DNA of 14,527 nt from Thermoplasmatota archaeon (GTDB taxonomy: Archaea > Thermoplasmatota > Thermoplasmata > GCA-020350865 > JAUVCJ01): NCBI GenBank assembly GCA_030595765.1, contig JAUVCJ010000035.1, positions 1 to 14,527 of the forward strand, written 5' to 3'. Under the pieces are notes generated by a model that had not been told where the DNA came from, ran no database searches, and was given only the letters and a program-made list of their open reading frames with translations. Positions 7,828 through 14,153 of the stretch are shown piece by piece (within the stretch, counting starts at the first letter, position 1; the number at the start of each line of letters is the position of its first letter). Both the position numbers and the translations under genes were made by a program.

Positions 7828-7842
7828 TTATGGCTCTTGGCC
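7666..7842. repeat. Four tandem 44/45-bp repeats
   Basis: Units are 7666-7709, 7710-7753, 7754-7797 (44 bp each) and 7798-7842 (45 bp). Each carries AAATCATCA or a near match, then TCCTGT, then CTGTTAAGG or a near match and a variable end. The core of unit 1, GGCCTGTTAAGGCC, is palindromic; the others keep it imperfectly. The array covers the 3' end of the hypothetical gene at 7828-8196. In one frame the minus strand reads LEQDLADDF in unit 4. As 44 is not a multiple of three, successive units fall in different frames. Confidence 0.85.
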
Positions 7843-8196
7843 AAATCGTTTTTCGATCTCCGCCTTCATCCTGACCCTAAACTCTTCGATGTCTTCCATG
7901 GCCTCAGCCAATAAACTGTCCTTGATAGTGCCGCTCATGCTACTCTTGTTATGCCTGATGAAGGCAACAACCCATCGTTTGCGCAGTTTCATTCGATGCT
8001 CAAGGTATTCCAGGCTCTCCTCCTGGGTGCATCCCTCCCTGAGCTTTTTGTGATTTGGGCTCCTGTGTTCGGAGTCTGTCACAGTCAAGAGGTGGGTGGA
8101 AAGCCTGGTTTGCCACAGATCCAGGTTCTTCCTGGGGTCCGTTGATCTTCTTTTTGGGAACTGCATGGATATCGCAATGATTGTAGAAACTGGCAT
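7828..8196 (-). CDS. Hypothetical protein, charged and helical
   Basis: I do not recognise this 122-residue protein. It is rich in Arg, Lys and Glu and looks helical, especially LEYLEHRMKLRKRW (about 63-76) and the C-terminal half, which runs through KDSLLAEAMEDIEEFRVRM. No signal peptide, membrane segment or metal motif is visible. The ATG at 8196 gives the longest form. An internal ATG at 8166 (MQFPKRR) is also plausible, as TTAAAT lies about 30 nt upstream of it and could serve as a TATA box for a leaderless message. It follows the cyclophilin gene by 49 nt on the same strand. Its stop lies inside the last unit of the 44/45-bp array, so the C-terminus may have been altered by a frameshift. 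Frame length and charge pattern argue for a real gene, but only moderately. Confidence 0.5.
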   Translation of the reverse strand: MPVSTIIAISMQFPKRRSTDPRKNLDLWQTRLSTHLLTVTDSEHRSPNHKKLREGCTQEESLEYLEHRMKLRKRWVVAFIRHNKSSMSGTIKDSLLAEAMEDIEEFRVRMKAEIEKRFGQEP

Positions 8197-8245
8197 TTAA
8201 GGGTTGCCTTACTCTCTCTTTTCACCTTTGTGAGTATCTCTCACA

Positions 8246-10783
8246 TCATGAGTCTTGCTTTTTATTCTTGATCAGGAGACCCAGCAGGACACCGATCACC
8301 GCCATCAGTCCTCCTATGAGGGCAAAAAATAGCACATTGTCCATGAAAGGGATCGCATCAGAGTTGTCGCCAATGCCATCTCCGTCTGAATCTACCCATT
8401 CAAGCACGTTTTGCGGGAATGCATCTGCAAGGGCTCCGGTGGGATTGTCTCCGTATCCATCCCCATCAGAGTCCACCCACTGGGAAGGCTCGTCTGGAAA
8501 TGCATCCCCATCATCGCTGTATCCATCTGAATCATTATCTGGACACCCGAGCACGTCAAGCTCAGAGGATCCATACACCCAGGGGCAGCTGTCAGTTCGG
8601 TTGCCGTTCGGGTTGTCTCCGAACCCATCCCCATCTGTGTCACGCCATTGTGTTGCATCGTTGGGAAACATGTCAGCATGATTGCCAGTAACATTATCCC
8701 CTCTCCCGTCGCCATCCGAGTCCACCCATTGAGTCCCATCATTTGGAAATGCATCTCCGTTAGTGCCCTCTGGGTTGTCGCCGTGTCCATCTTCATCCAG
8801 ATCATGCCATTGGGTAGGGTCATCGGGGTAGAGGTCACCGTACATGAGGACCTGAGGATCAATAATTCTAATGTCCTGCATGAACAGGTCAACAATTGGC
8901 TTGTTGTTCCCATCAACAGGGGTACTTGCAATCTGCCTGACCACATCCATCCCATCAATGACCAGGCCAAACACGGCATATGAGCCGTCTAGAAAGAGCT
9001 GATCTCCGTCACACACGAAAAATTGGCTTGAAGCCGAGTCAGGGTCAGAGGAACGCGCCATGGATACCGCTCCATCCACATGACTTAGAGATGGGATAAT
9101 CTCCAGAGGGATCCTTATACCAGACCCTCCAGTGCCATCCCCCAGAGGGTCGCCTCCTTGGATAATGGCATCGTCAATTACCCTGTGGAATATCAGGCCG
9201 TTATAGAATCCAGATTGAGCTAGATCTATGAAGTTGGCTGTGGTGATCGGTGCCCTCTGCTCGTAAAGCTCGAAAATAAACGTGCCGTAGTTCGTCTGGA
9301 CCTGAGCCACCCTATCTCCACTGTCTAACAATTCTTGGGTCCATGCAGGCGGGGCAAGCTCCAGGTTGTCTCCCCATCCATCACCATCGGTATCGTTCCA
9401 TTGAAGCTCATTATCTGGGAATGCATCCGGCAAGATCCCCGCAGGATTATCTCCGTGTCCGTCTCCATCCCAGTCAGACCACTGCGAAGCTTCATCAGGA
9501 AAGTCATCAAAATTATCTGCGTAACCATCGTGGTCTGTATCAGGCTCGTCGATTTTATAGAACACATCAGACCCCTGGCCAGATACCTCCTTCCAGAATA
9601 TTGCTTTTCTACCTGAGTCCAGGATCAAAATGTTTGGCATCTCAACCTTGCTAACCGGTTCTGTAATTGTAATGTTGGAATGGACAATGGCTCCTGTGTC
9701 TTCCATTTTTGAATAATAAACCTGCTCACCTCCATTTCTGCCGTCAAGCCATGCCAGGTGTATGTTGCCGTCTCCATTGCTGGATACGCTGGGAGCCCAG
9801 CCATTTCCTGTTCCGGATGTTAGCTGCCGACGTTCCTCCTGAACAGTTCCCGAGGGATCCACCTCTGCATGGAATAGATCATAATAGTAGTGCTCGCCGC
9901 CTTCAACTTCGGCAATTTTGGTCACCTCTGACCAGAATATATGAGCGTTGCCAGAGGGGCCGGAGATTATGTCTATGTGCCGTTGTTGGCCTTCCATTTG
10001 AGTGACGAAAGTGGCACCTATCACCTCGGCGCCGCTGGAGGATAAACGCTTGAAGTATATCTTGTAAACTCCTGCTGGATTGTACCTGTCATCATACCAG
10101 GTTATGAGCAGGTCATTGTTGGGTGCAAGTGCCATCCTTGGCAGCTTGGAAGATAATGGGTCGATGGTTATGCGCACATTTGAGGCTTCCAGGGTTCCAT
10201 TCGACCCGAACCGAGAGTAGTATATGTCCTCCTCAGCGGTCCTGGCATCCTCCCATATCACATGGGCACACCCTGCTGAATCAACCACGATCTGGGGTTG
10301 GGTGGAATAGTATTGGGTCAGATTGGCTGGTTGCATATCCATCACTCCAGAGGAGTTTATCCTGGCATACCTTACAACCCAGGAAGATCCATTATATTGT
10401 TGCCAGACCAGATGGGCATTACCTAAATGGTCAGCCTCAACTTGTGGATATAGCTCATCTGAATCCTCAGCTACAACCTGGAGGTCTTGGATAAGGACAT
10501 TACCATTCCCATCCAGTTTGGAATAATGGATGTGGAAATGGGGATCATTGTACTGTATCCAGACCACGTGAATATTGCCCAAACCGCCAGAGGCCGAATC
10601 GATCCCCCTTATTGCCAGCCCCTGATCTGTTAGTTCAAGGACTGTTGTCCCCCATCCGTAGGTCTGAGACTCTGCTGCTACTGGCAGCGCAATCAACGCA
10701 GGCACAAGCAATATCAATGCCAATGCAATTGGTAACGACCTGTGAATGGGTCTGCGGCTGTGAGTTATTACTTTTCCTGCCAT
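8246..10783 (-). CDS. Surface-anchored cyclophilin with propeller and calcium-loop repeats
   Basis: With the start at 10783 the protein has 845 residues. A signal peptide covers about 1-38 (basic region, then LPIALALILLVPALIALPVAA). Seven repeats of the type HVVW..YYSKLDGNG fill about 40-410 and suggest a seven-bladed propeller. Three DxDxDG calcium loops follow (415-474). A cyclophilin-type prolyl isomerase domain spans about 490-641, with FHRV at 532-535, QGGD at 542-545, MAR at 575-577, SQFFV at 586-590 and LDGSYAVFG at 598-606, so the key Arg and Gln are kept. Six more calcium loops (652-811), each with a DAFP..QW linker, include a Cys733-Cys747 pair. A membrane helix at 817-838 ends in KNKKQDS, so the bulk lies outside the cell. 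The likely role is folding or stabilising exported proteins. An in-frame TTG at 10852 and an ATG at 10837 exist, but the TATA-like palindrome 30 nt before 10783 favours a leaderless message from there. Confidence 0.92.
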   Translation of the reverse strand: MAGKVITHSRRPIHRSLPIALALILLVPALIALPVAAESQTYGWGTTVLELTDQGLAIRGIDSASGGLGNIHVVWIQYNDPHFHIHYSKLDGNGNVLIQDLQVVAEDSDELYPQVEADHLGNAHLVWQQYNGSSWVVRYARINSSGVMDMQPANLTQYYSTQPQIVVDSAGCAHVIWEDARTAEEDIYYSRFGSNGTLEASNVRITIDPLSSKLPRMALAPNNDLLITWYDDRYNPAGVYKIYFKRLSSSGAEVIGATFVTQMEGQQRHIDIISGPSGNAHIFWSEVTKIAEVEGGEHYYYDLFHAEVDPSGTVQEERRQLTSGTGNGWAPSVSSNGDGNIHLAWLDGRNGGEQVYYSKMEDTGAIVHSNITITEPVSKVEMPNILILDSGRKAIFWKEVSGQGSDVFYKIDEPDTDHDGYADNFDDFPDEASQWSDWDGDGHGDNPAGILPDAFPDNELQWNDTDGDGWGDNLELAPPAWTQELLDSGDRVAQVQTNYGTFIFELYEQRAPITTANFIDLAQSGFYNGLIFHRVIDDAIIQGGDPLGDGTGGSGIRIPLEIIPSLSHVDGAVSMARSSDPDSASSQFFVCDGDQLFLDGSYAVFGLVIDGMDVVRQIASTPVDGNNKPIVDLFMQDIRIIDPQVLMYGDLYPDDPTQWHDLDEDGHGDNPEGTNGDAFPNDGTQWVDSDGDGRGDNVTGNHADMFPNDATQWRDTDGDGFGDNPNGNRTDSCPWVYGSSELDVLGCPDNDSDGYSDDGDAFPDEPSQWVDSDGDGYGDNPTGALADAFPQNVLEWVDSDGDGIGDNSDAIPFMDNVLFFALIGGLMAVIGVLLGLLIKNKKQDS

Positions 10784-10806
10784 GAACTGGAATGGACACT
10801 CGTGGG

Positions 10807-10818
10807 CTAAATATTTAG
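10807..10818 (-). promoter_or_regulatory. TATA-like palindrome upstream of the cyclophilin gene
   Basis: CTAAATATTTAG is centred about 30 nt upstream of the ATG at 10783, the distance expected when transcription starts at or next to the start codon. No ribosome binding site precedes that ATG, which also fits a leaderless transcript. It supports 10783 as the start over the longer reading frame. Confidence 0.5.
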
Positions 10819-10971
10819 TGGTGCCAATCGAAAGCATGGATCTCGGCCTCAATATTGATCGGAGGGATGATACTCTTTACATGCAGATGTGCAAATCTCT
10901 TCTGAGGTAGGGCCGGAGGTGAGCCGAGGTGTCTTATTATGCATCGGCCTAGACATGAAGTTTGAAGGCTA

Positions 10972-10987
10972 GAGATGTAATGATCTC
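10972..10987. repeat. Small hairpin overlapping the region just past rpoD
   Basis: GAGAT at 10972-10976 pairs with ATCTC at 10983-10987 across a 6-nt loop, directly after the rpoD stop codon. No T-run follows on the minus strand, so a role in ending the ribosomal operon transcript is only a possibility. Confidence 0.25.
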
Positions 10988-10990
10988 ATT

Positions 10991-12097
10991 TTATTTTTCA
11001 GGCTCGTCAACGGGTTCTTTACCGTCAGTATCCTCATCTTTTCCATCATTGTCCTCGTCATTGCCGCCCTCTTCGGAAGCCGCCTGCTCTGCTTCTTCTC
11101 TTTCTTCTTCTGCAAGTGCCTCAGCTTCCCGAAGTGCGACTTCAGCCTCCAGCTCTTCTAGTGGGAGAGGCTTGATGTAATCTGCGCTTTCTTCCTCTTC
11201 CTCAAAGTCCAATCCCTTGATGGTGGTCTGGAATTCATCCAGCGTCTCCTTCAAGATTCTCAGAGCCTCAACAAGAACGTCCCTAGGGGACATGGCTCCA
11301 GTTGTTTCGAACTGGAAGATTATCTTGTCATCATGGCTACATATTTTGATCGCGTCCAGCTCACAGATATCCACGCAGGCATTGCAAAGAGTGCACTTTA
11401 ACAGGTCCTTGACAACAATCTTGCCGCCCTTGAGTTCCAGCACATCGCTGGGGCAGTCCCTGACACAGCTTGCTCCCTGGTCACAAGCCTTGTGATCCAA
11501 GGTAATTTCTGGGTAGTACCTGTAGCTTGCAGCTTGTGCCGCCTGCCACTTGGTGTGTTTGGTACCAGTCCCTAGTTCAGCTTTTGCATATAGCAACATG
11601 GCTTGTTTGCCATTGAGCTTGACTATGGGGATGTGGTGCCTGATCTCGAATATCTTGGCGTATTTCTCTCCAGAAATATTTCCTACAGCCTGCTTGACCA
11701 CATGAAGGTCATCCGAATATACAGTCGAAGATACTCTCATGTCATCCGAATTCGGGCCTTTCTGGTTTAGCGAGTACATGATGGTGCAATTCGGGCACCC
11801 AGTGCCGTCACATACACATTCATCGCGAGGGGTGAATAGACCAGGTTCACATGGTATGGGTACCAGACCGAGCCTGTGGGCAATGACCTCATCAAATAGG
11901 GGGCTTACACTCTCGTATTCCTTGCCATTCTCGTCCCTGATGGCTCCCAAATGGAACTCCACCTCCTCTATGGCCATGGTCGGAACCTCAGATATGATGG
12001 TTCTTCGGATGGCATTAGCAAATGATGGTGTCGTGTTACTAAGTAGGAACTGAATGTAGTCATCACGACTCTGAAGGATCTCTATCTCAGGGCTCAC
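10991..12097 (-). CDS. rpoD: DNA-directed RNA polymerase subunit D (Rpo3) with acidic tail
   Basis: This 368-residue subunit, equivalent to eukaryotic Rpb3 and bacterial alpha, pairs with subunit L to seed polymerase assembly. Residues 1-45 carry the dimerisation signature (FANAIRRTIISEVPTMAIEEV). A zinc-type motif C94-x-C96-x4-C101-x2-C104 follows. The ferredoxin-like insert spans about 200-253: C205-x5-C211-x3-C215 and C235-x2-C238-x2-C241-x3-C245. The position equivalent to the second cysteine of the first motif is Gly208, so one cluster lacks a ligand. From about 298 a highly acidic Glu/Asp/Ala tail of some 70 residues extends past the usual family end (about 260 residues). The GTG start at 12097 overlaps the rps11 stop as GTGA, so translation is probably coupled. 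It is the last gene of the operon. Confidence 0.96.
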   Translation of the reverse strand: MSPEIEILQSRDDYIQFLLSNTTPSFANAIRRTIISEVPTMAIEEVEFHLGAIRDENGKEYESVSPLFDEVIAHRLGLVPIPCEPGLFTPRDECVCDGTGCPNCTIMYSLNQKGPNSDDMRVSSTVYSDDLHVVKQAVGNISGEKYAKIFEIRHHIPIVKLNGKQAMLLYAKAELGTGTKHTKWQAAQAASYRYYPEITLDHKACDQGASCVRDCPSDVLELKGGKIVVKDLLKCTLCNACVDICELDAIKICSHDDKIIFQFETTGAMSPRDVLVEALRILKETLDEFQTTIKGLDFEEEEESADYIKPLPLEELEAEVALREAEALAEEEREEAEQAASEEGGNDEDNDGKDEDTDGKEPVDEPEK

Positions 12098-12477
12098 ACG
12101 CGCCTCCCCCTTCGTCCACCTCTCTTTTTAGTCCCATCATGTGGAATTGGGGTGACATCTTCGATGCGACCAATTCTTATGCCAGCCCTAGCAAGAGCCC
12201 TTATGGCTGCTTGTGCGCCTGGACCAGGTGAGTGGGACCTGTTGCCGCCAGGAGCCCTTACACGGATGTGTAGATGGGTGAAACCCTTCTCCTTGGCCAC
12301 ATCAGCAACTCTTTCGGCTACCTTCATGGCTGCATACGGCGATGCCTCATCTTTGGCAGCCTTGACTACCATTCCACCAGAACATTTTGTGATTGTCTCG
12401 GCTCCGGTGACATCGGTGACTGTCATGATTATGTTGTTGTATGATGCATGGATGTGTGCTACTCCCCATCGAATCAT
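12094..12477 (-). CDS. rps11: Small ribosomal subunit protein S11
   Basis: This 127-residue protein matches archaeal/eukaryotic S11 (uS11) throughout: WGVAHIHASYNNIIMTVTDVTG near the N-terminus, the MVVKAAKDEASPYAAM core, RVRAPGGNRSHSPGPGAQAA, and the conserved basic end DVTPIPHDGTKKRGGRRGRRV. It binds 16S rRNA on the platform of the small subunit next to the mRNA exit. Length is normal and, unlike its operon neighbours, it has no added tail. The ATG at 12477 overlaps the rps4 stop as ATGA, and its own stop overlaps the rpoD start, making this part of the operon very tight. Confidence 0.98.
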   Translation of the reverse strand: MIRWGVAHIHASYNNIIMTVTDVTGAETITKCSGGMVVKAAKDEASPYAAMKVAERVADVAKEKGFTHLHIRVRAPGGNRSHSPGPGAQAAIRALARAGIRIGRIEDVTPIPHDGTKKRGGRRGRRV

Positions 12478-13463
12478 GTGCTTTCCTCCTTTTTCTTGTC
12501 TTCAGCCTTTGGAGACTCTGTAGTGGCAGATTCTTTTTTATCTACCTTTGGTTTTGGAGCCTCGGTCTTAACGGGTTTTTTCTCCTCGACCTTAGGTTTT
12601 GGAGCTTCCTTTGTGGCAGGTTCCGCTGGTGTGGTTGGCTTTCCCACAGTCTCCTTGTTACCATCAGCTGGTTTTTGGGCTGGAGCATCCCTTGAAGGGG
12701 CGCTCTGTCCCGATCCGCCACGTGCTCCTGGGGGTCCACTGCGTGCACCCGGAGGTCCGCCACGTGCCCCTGGGGGTCCACCGCGTGCTCCTGGAGGTCC
12801 ACCACGTCCTGGTCCGCCGCGCCCTGGTGGTGGGCGTTGTCCGACCCTAGCCGAGCCTCCTCCTCTTCTCCTGCCTCGACCACGGATGTCAGTATCAGGT
12901 TTATACGGTTCTATGAAGGTTACGATCTCTCCTTCTGTCAGAGCCTTTCTCCTGGCAGGATGCAGCTCGTTATCCAGAGGGGAATACTGCTTGTATGTTA
13001 TGAGATCCTCTTCCTCTCGCCTAACATAGTATCCGGGAATGGTTACCTTGTGCCCCTTGATTGCAGCGTGGCCATGGACTATTAGCTGGCGAGCGTGCTT
13101 GGGGGTGTATGCCAGTCCCTTTAGGTATACCTGGCTTTGTAATCTTCTGGCCAGTAAGGCCTCGACCTTAAGGCCTAAAATGTCATTCAGGCTGGCGCCA
13201 TCCGGCAAAAAGCCAGTCCGGAGTAGTCTTCCCAGGAGCTGGGCTTTTTCCTTTTCGGCCTGCTGGTCACCTGTGCGCAACCTCGCCTGCAGGCTTCTTG
13301 CCTGCTGCCTGAAGTTACTTACCAGGGAGCGAACCTTCCATAGCTCCTTCTTGTTCTTGAGTCCATATTTCTTGATGAGGATGTTCTCCTCATCTATCCT
13401 GTCCTTCTTCCACGGATGGGAAGGGGTGGAGTACTGTCGCCTTGGAAATTTCGGGTCACCCAT
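12474..13463 (-). CDS. rps4: Small ribosomal subunit protein S4 with long low-complexity tail
   Basis: Residues 1 to about 193 are a complete archaeal S4 (uS4): MGDPKFPRRQYSTPSHPWKK at the start, then an S4 RNA-binding domain at about 104-150 (ARRLQSQVYLKGLAYTPKHA, HGHAAIKGHKV). It nucleates small-subunit assembly on 16S rRNA. The start is ATG 13463, with GAGGTGG at 13469-13475 five nt upstream; a GTG three codons earlier is less likely. What is odd is the C-terminus. Residues 195-252 are Gly/Arg/Pro-rich, with four GGPPGAR-type heptads, and 253-329 are Pro/Ala/Lys/Glu-rich, with two EAPKPKV repeats. This makes 329 residues against about 180-200 in the family. The frame stays open through the tail and ends in the ATGA overlap with rps11, so it is a real extension rather than a frameshift artefact. 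Confidence 0.97.
   Translation of the reverse strand: MGDPKFPRRQYSTPSHPWKKDRIDEENILIKKYGLKNKKELWKVRSLVSNFRQQARSLQARLRTGDQQAEKEKAQLLGRLLRTGFLPDGASLNDILGLKVEALLARRLQSQVYLKGLAYTPKHARQLIVHGHAAIKGHKVTIPGYYVRREEEDLITYKQYSPLDNELHPARRKALTEGEIVTFIEPYKPDTDIRGRGRRRGGGSARVGQRPPPGRGGPGRGGPPGARGGPPGARGGPPGARSGPPGARGGSGQSAPSRDAPAQKPADGNKETVGKPTTPAEPATKEAPKPKVEEKKPVKTEAPKPKVDKKESATTESPKAEDKKKEEST
12720..12803 (-). repeat. Four 21-bp repeats encoding GGPPGAR heptads in S4
   Basis: Units lie at 12720-12740, 12741-12761, 12762-12782 and 12783-12803. Each encodes GGPPGAR, with one S in place of G. They differ mainly at third codon positions, so the protein pattern is kept while the DNA has drifted, which points to selection on the peptide. 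Confidence 0.85.
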
Positions 13464-13473
13464 TAATACCACC

Positions 13474-13989
13474 TCACGGTCTCTTTCTGCTTACGCCAAG
13501 GGTAAGACCTGACCTGCCGTTGGACCTGGTTCTCTGACCACGTACCTTCTGGCCGGATTCGTGCCTTATTCCCCTATAACATCTAATCTTCTTAAGGAGG
13601 TTGATGTCCTCCCTCTTCCGGGTCTCTATCTCAGAGCCATAAAGATGGGTGTCTTCACCAGTGTACATGTCCCGGCGCTTGTTCATGAGCCACCCAGGTA
13701 TGGAGTCTACGATGTTCTCGATCTCCTCTTTCAGTCTCTCGATCTGTTCGTCATCAAGAGTGCCTATTTTTACTTTAGGTGGGACTTCTGCCCTTCTGAT
13801 AATGACATCTGCCAGTCTGTTACCGATGCCCTTTATGTAAGGCAGGGCAATGCCTACCTGTTTCTCTCCATCAAGGTCTGTGTTGACAATGCGGACTATG
13901 TAGCGGAAGTCCTCGTCCACATCAGTGGCCTTCTTGGATTGTCGGGGCTTTCCTTCTTTCGGCGTTTTATCGTCGTTTTTCTTGGCCAA
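13474..13989 (-). CDS. rps13: Small ribosomal subunit protein S13 with N-terminal extension
   Basis: Residues from about 27 to 171 match archaeal S13 (uS13): FRYIVRIVNTDLDGEKQV, a helix-hairpin-helix-like GIGNRLADVII, NKRRDMYTGEDTHLYGSE, then CYRGIRHESGQKVRGQRT and a basic C-terminus. It sits in the head of the small subunit and contacts the P-site tRNA and large subunit. The first 25 residues (MAKKNDDKTPKEGK and following) are a Lys/Asp-rich extension; the family usually starts near the FRYIVRI position and has about 150 residues. Translation starts at TTG 13989, supported by GGGAGGG at 13995-14001, 5 nt upstream. It is the first gene of the rps13-rps4-rps11-rpoD operon; only 10 nt separate it from rps4. 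Confidence 0.97.
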   Translation of the reverse strand: MAKKNDDKTPKEGKPRQSKKATDVDEDFRYIVRIVNTDLDGEKQVGIALPYIKGIGNRLADVIIRRAEVPPKVKIGTLDDEQIERLKEEIENIVDSIPGWLMNKRRDMYTGEDTHLYGSEIETRKREDINLLKKIRCYRGIRHESGQKVRGQRTRSNGRSGLTLGVSRKRP

Positions 13990-14043
13990 GTTAACCCTCC
14001 CTTAAATTAATAGGCTGGGAAGCGAAATTCCCCAATATCGTAC

Positions 14044-14052
14044 ATATATAAA
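14044..14052 (-). promoter_or_regulatory. TATA box of the ribosomal protein/rpoD operon
   Basis: TTTATATAT on the minus strand lies about 55 nt upstream of the rps13 TTG. Transcription would start near 14020, leaving a leader of about 30 nt with a strong GGGAGGG site. The same AT-rich stretch could be read on the plus strand for the divergent gene, but it is about 100 nt from that start. Confidence 0.65.
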
Positions 14053-14083
14053 TGGCTTTGGTATGGGTTTTAAGGCAGGAACA

Positions 14084-14105
14084 CACGTCTGGCTCACGTC
14101 TGGCT
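14084..14105. repeat. Perfect 11-bp tandem duplication between divergent genes
   Basis: CACGTCTGGCT occurs at 14084-14094 and again at 14095-14105 with no gap, so the copies are about one helical turn apart. They lie between the operon promoter and the divergent gene at 14154. A regulatory role is possible but unproven. Confidence 0.6.
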
Positions 14106-14118
14106 CTTCTCTTCACAA

Positions 14119-14126
14119 GACTTAAA
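14119..14126 (+). promoter_or_regulatory. Possible TATA-like box of the divergent gene
   Basis: GACTTAAA lies about 30 nt upstream of the ATG at 14154. That spacing suits a leaderless or nearly leaderless transcript. The match to a TATA box is weak. Confidence 0.35.
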
Positions 14127-14153
14127 CATCATTACGACCATAGGGGATATTCC

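Noticed and set aside
7666..7842. The 44/45-bp repeat array as a CRISPR
   Set aside because: The units are contiguous and similar along their whole length, with no unique spacers alternating with constant repeats.
8392..8979. Open frame of 195 codons on the minus strand in another frame
   Set aside because: It overlaps the calcium-loop repeats of the cyclophilin protein. The repetitive DNA of that region keeps other frames open; the Met/Thr-rich product looks like no real protein.
10784..10990. Possible tRNA or further ribosomal gene after rpoD
   Set aside because: In many archaea L18e and L13 genes follow rpoD, but I found no such frame, and no cloverleaf with a plausible T-loop could be made here.
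12448..13029. Open frame of 193 codons on the plus strand opposite S4
   Set aside because: The Pro/Gly-rich peptide is only the complement of the GGPPGAR coding repeats. S4 on the other strand is certain.
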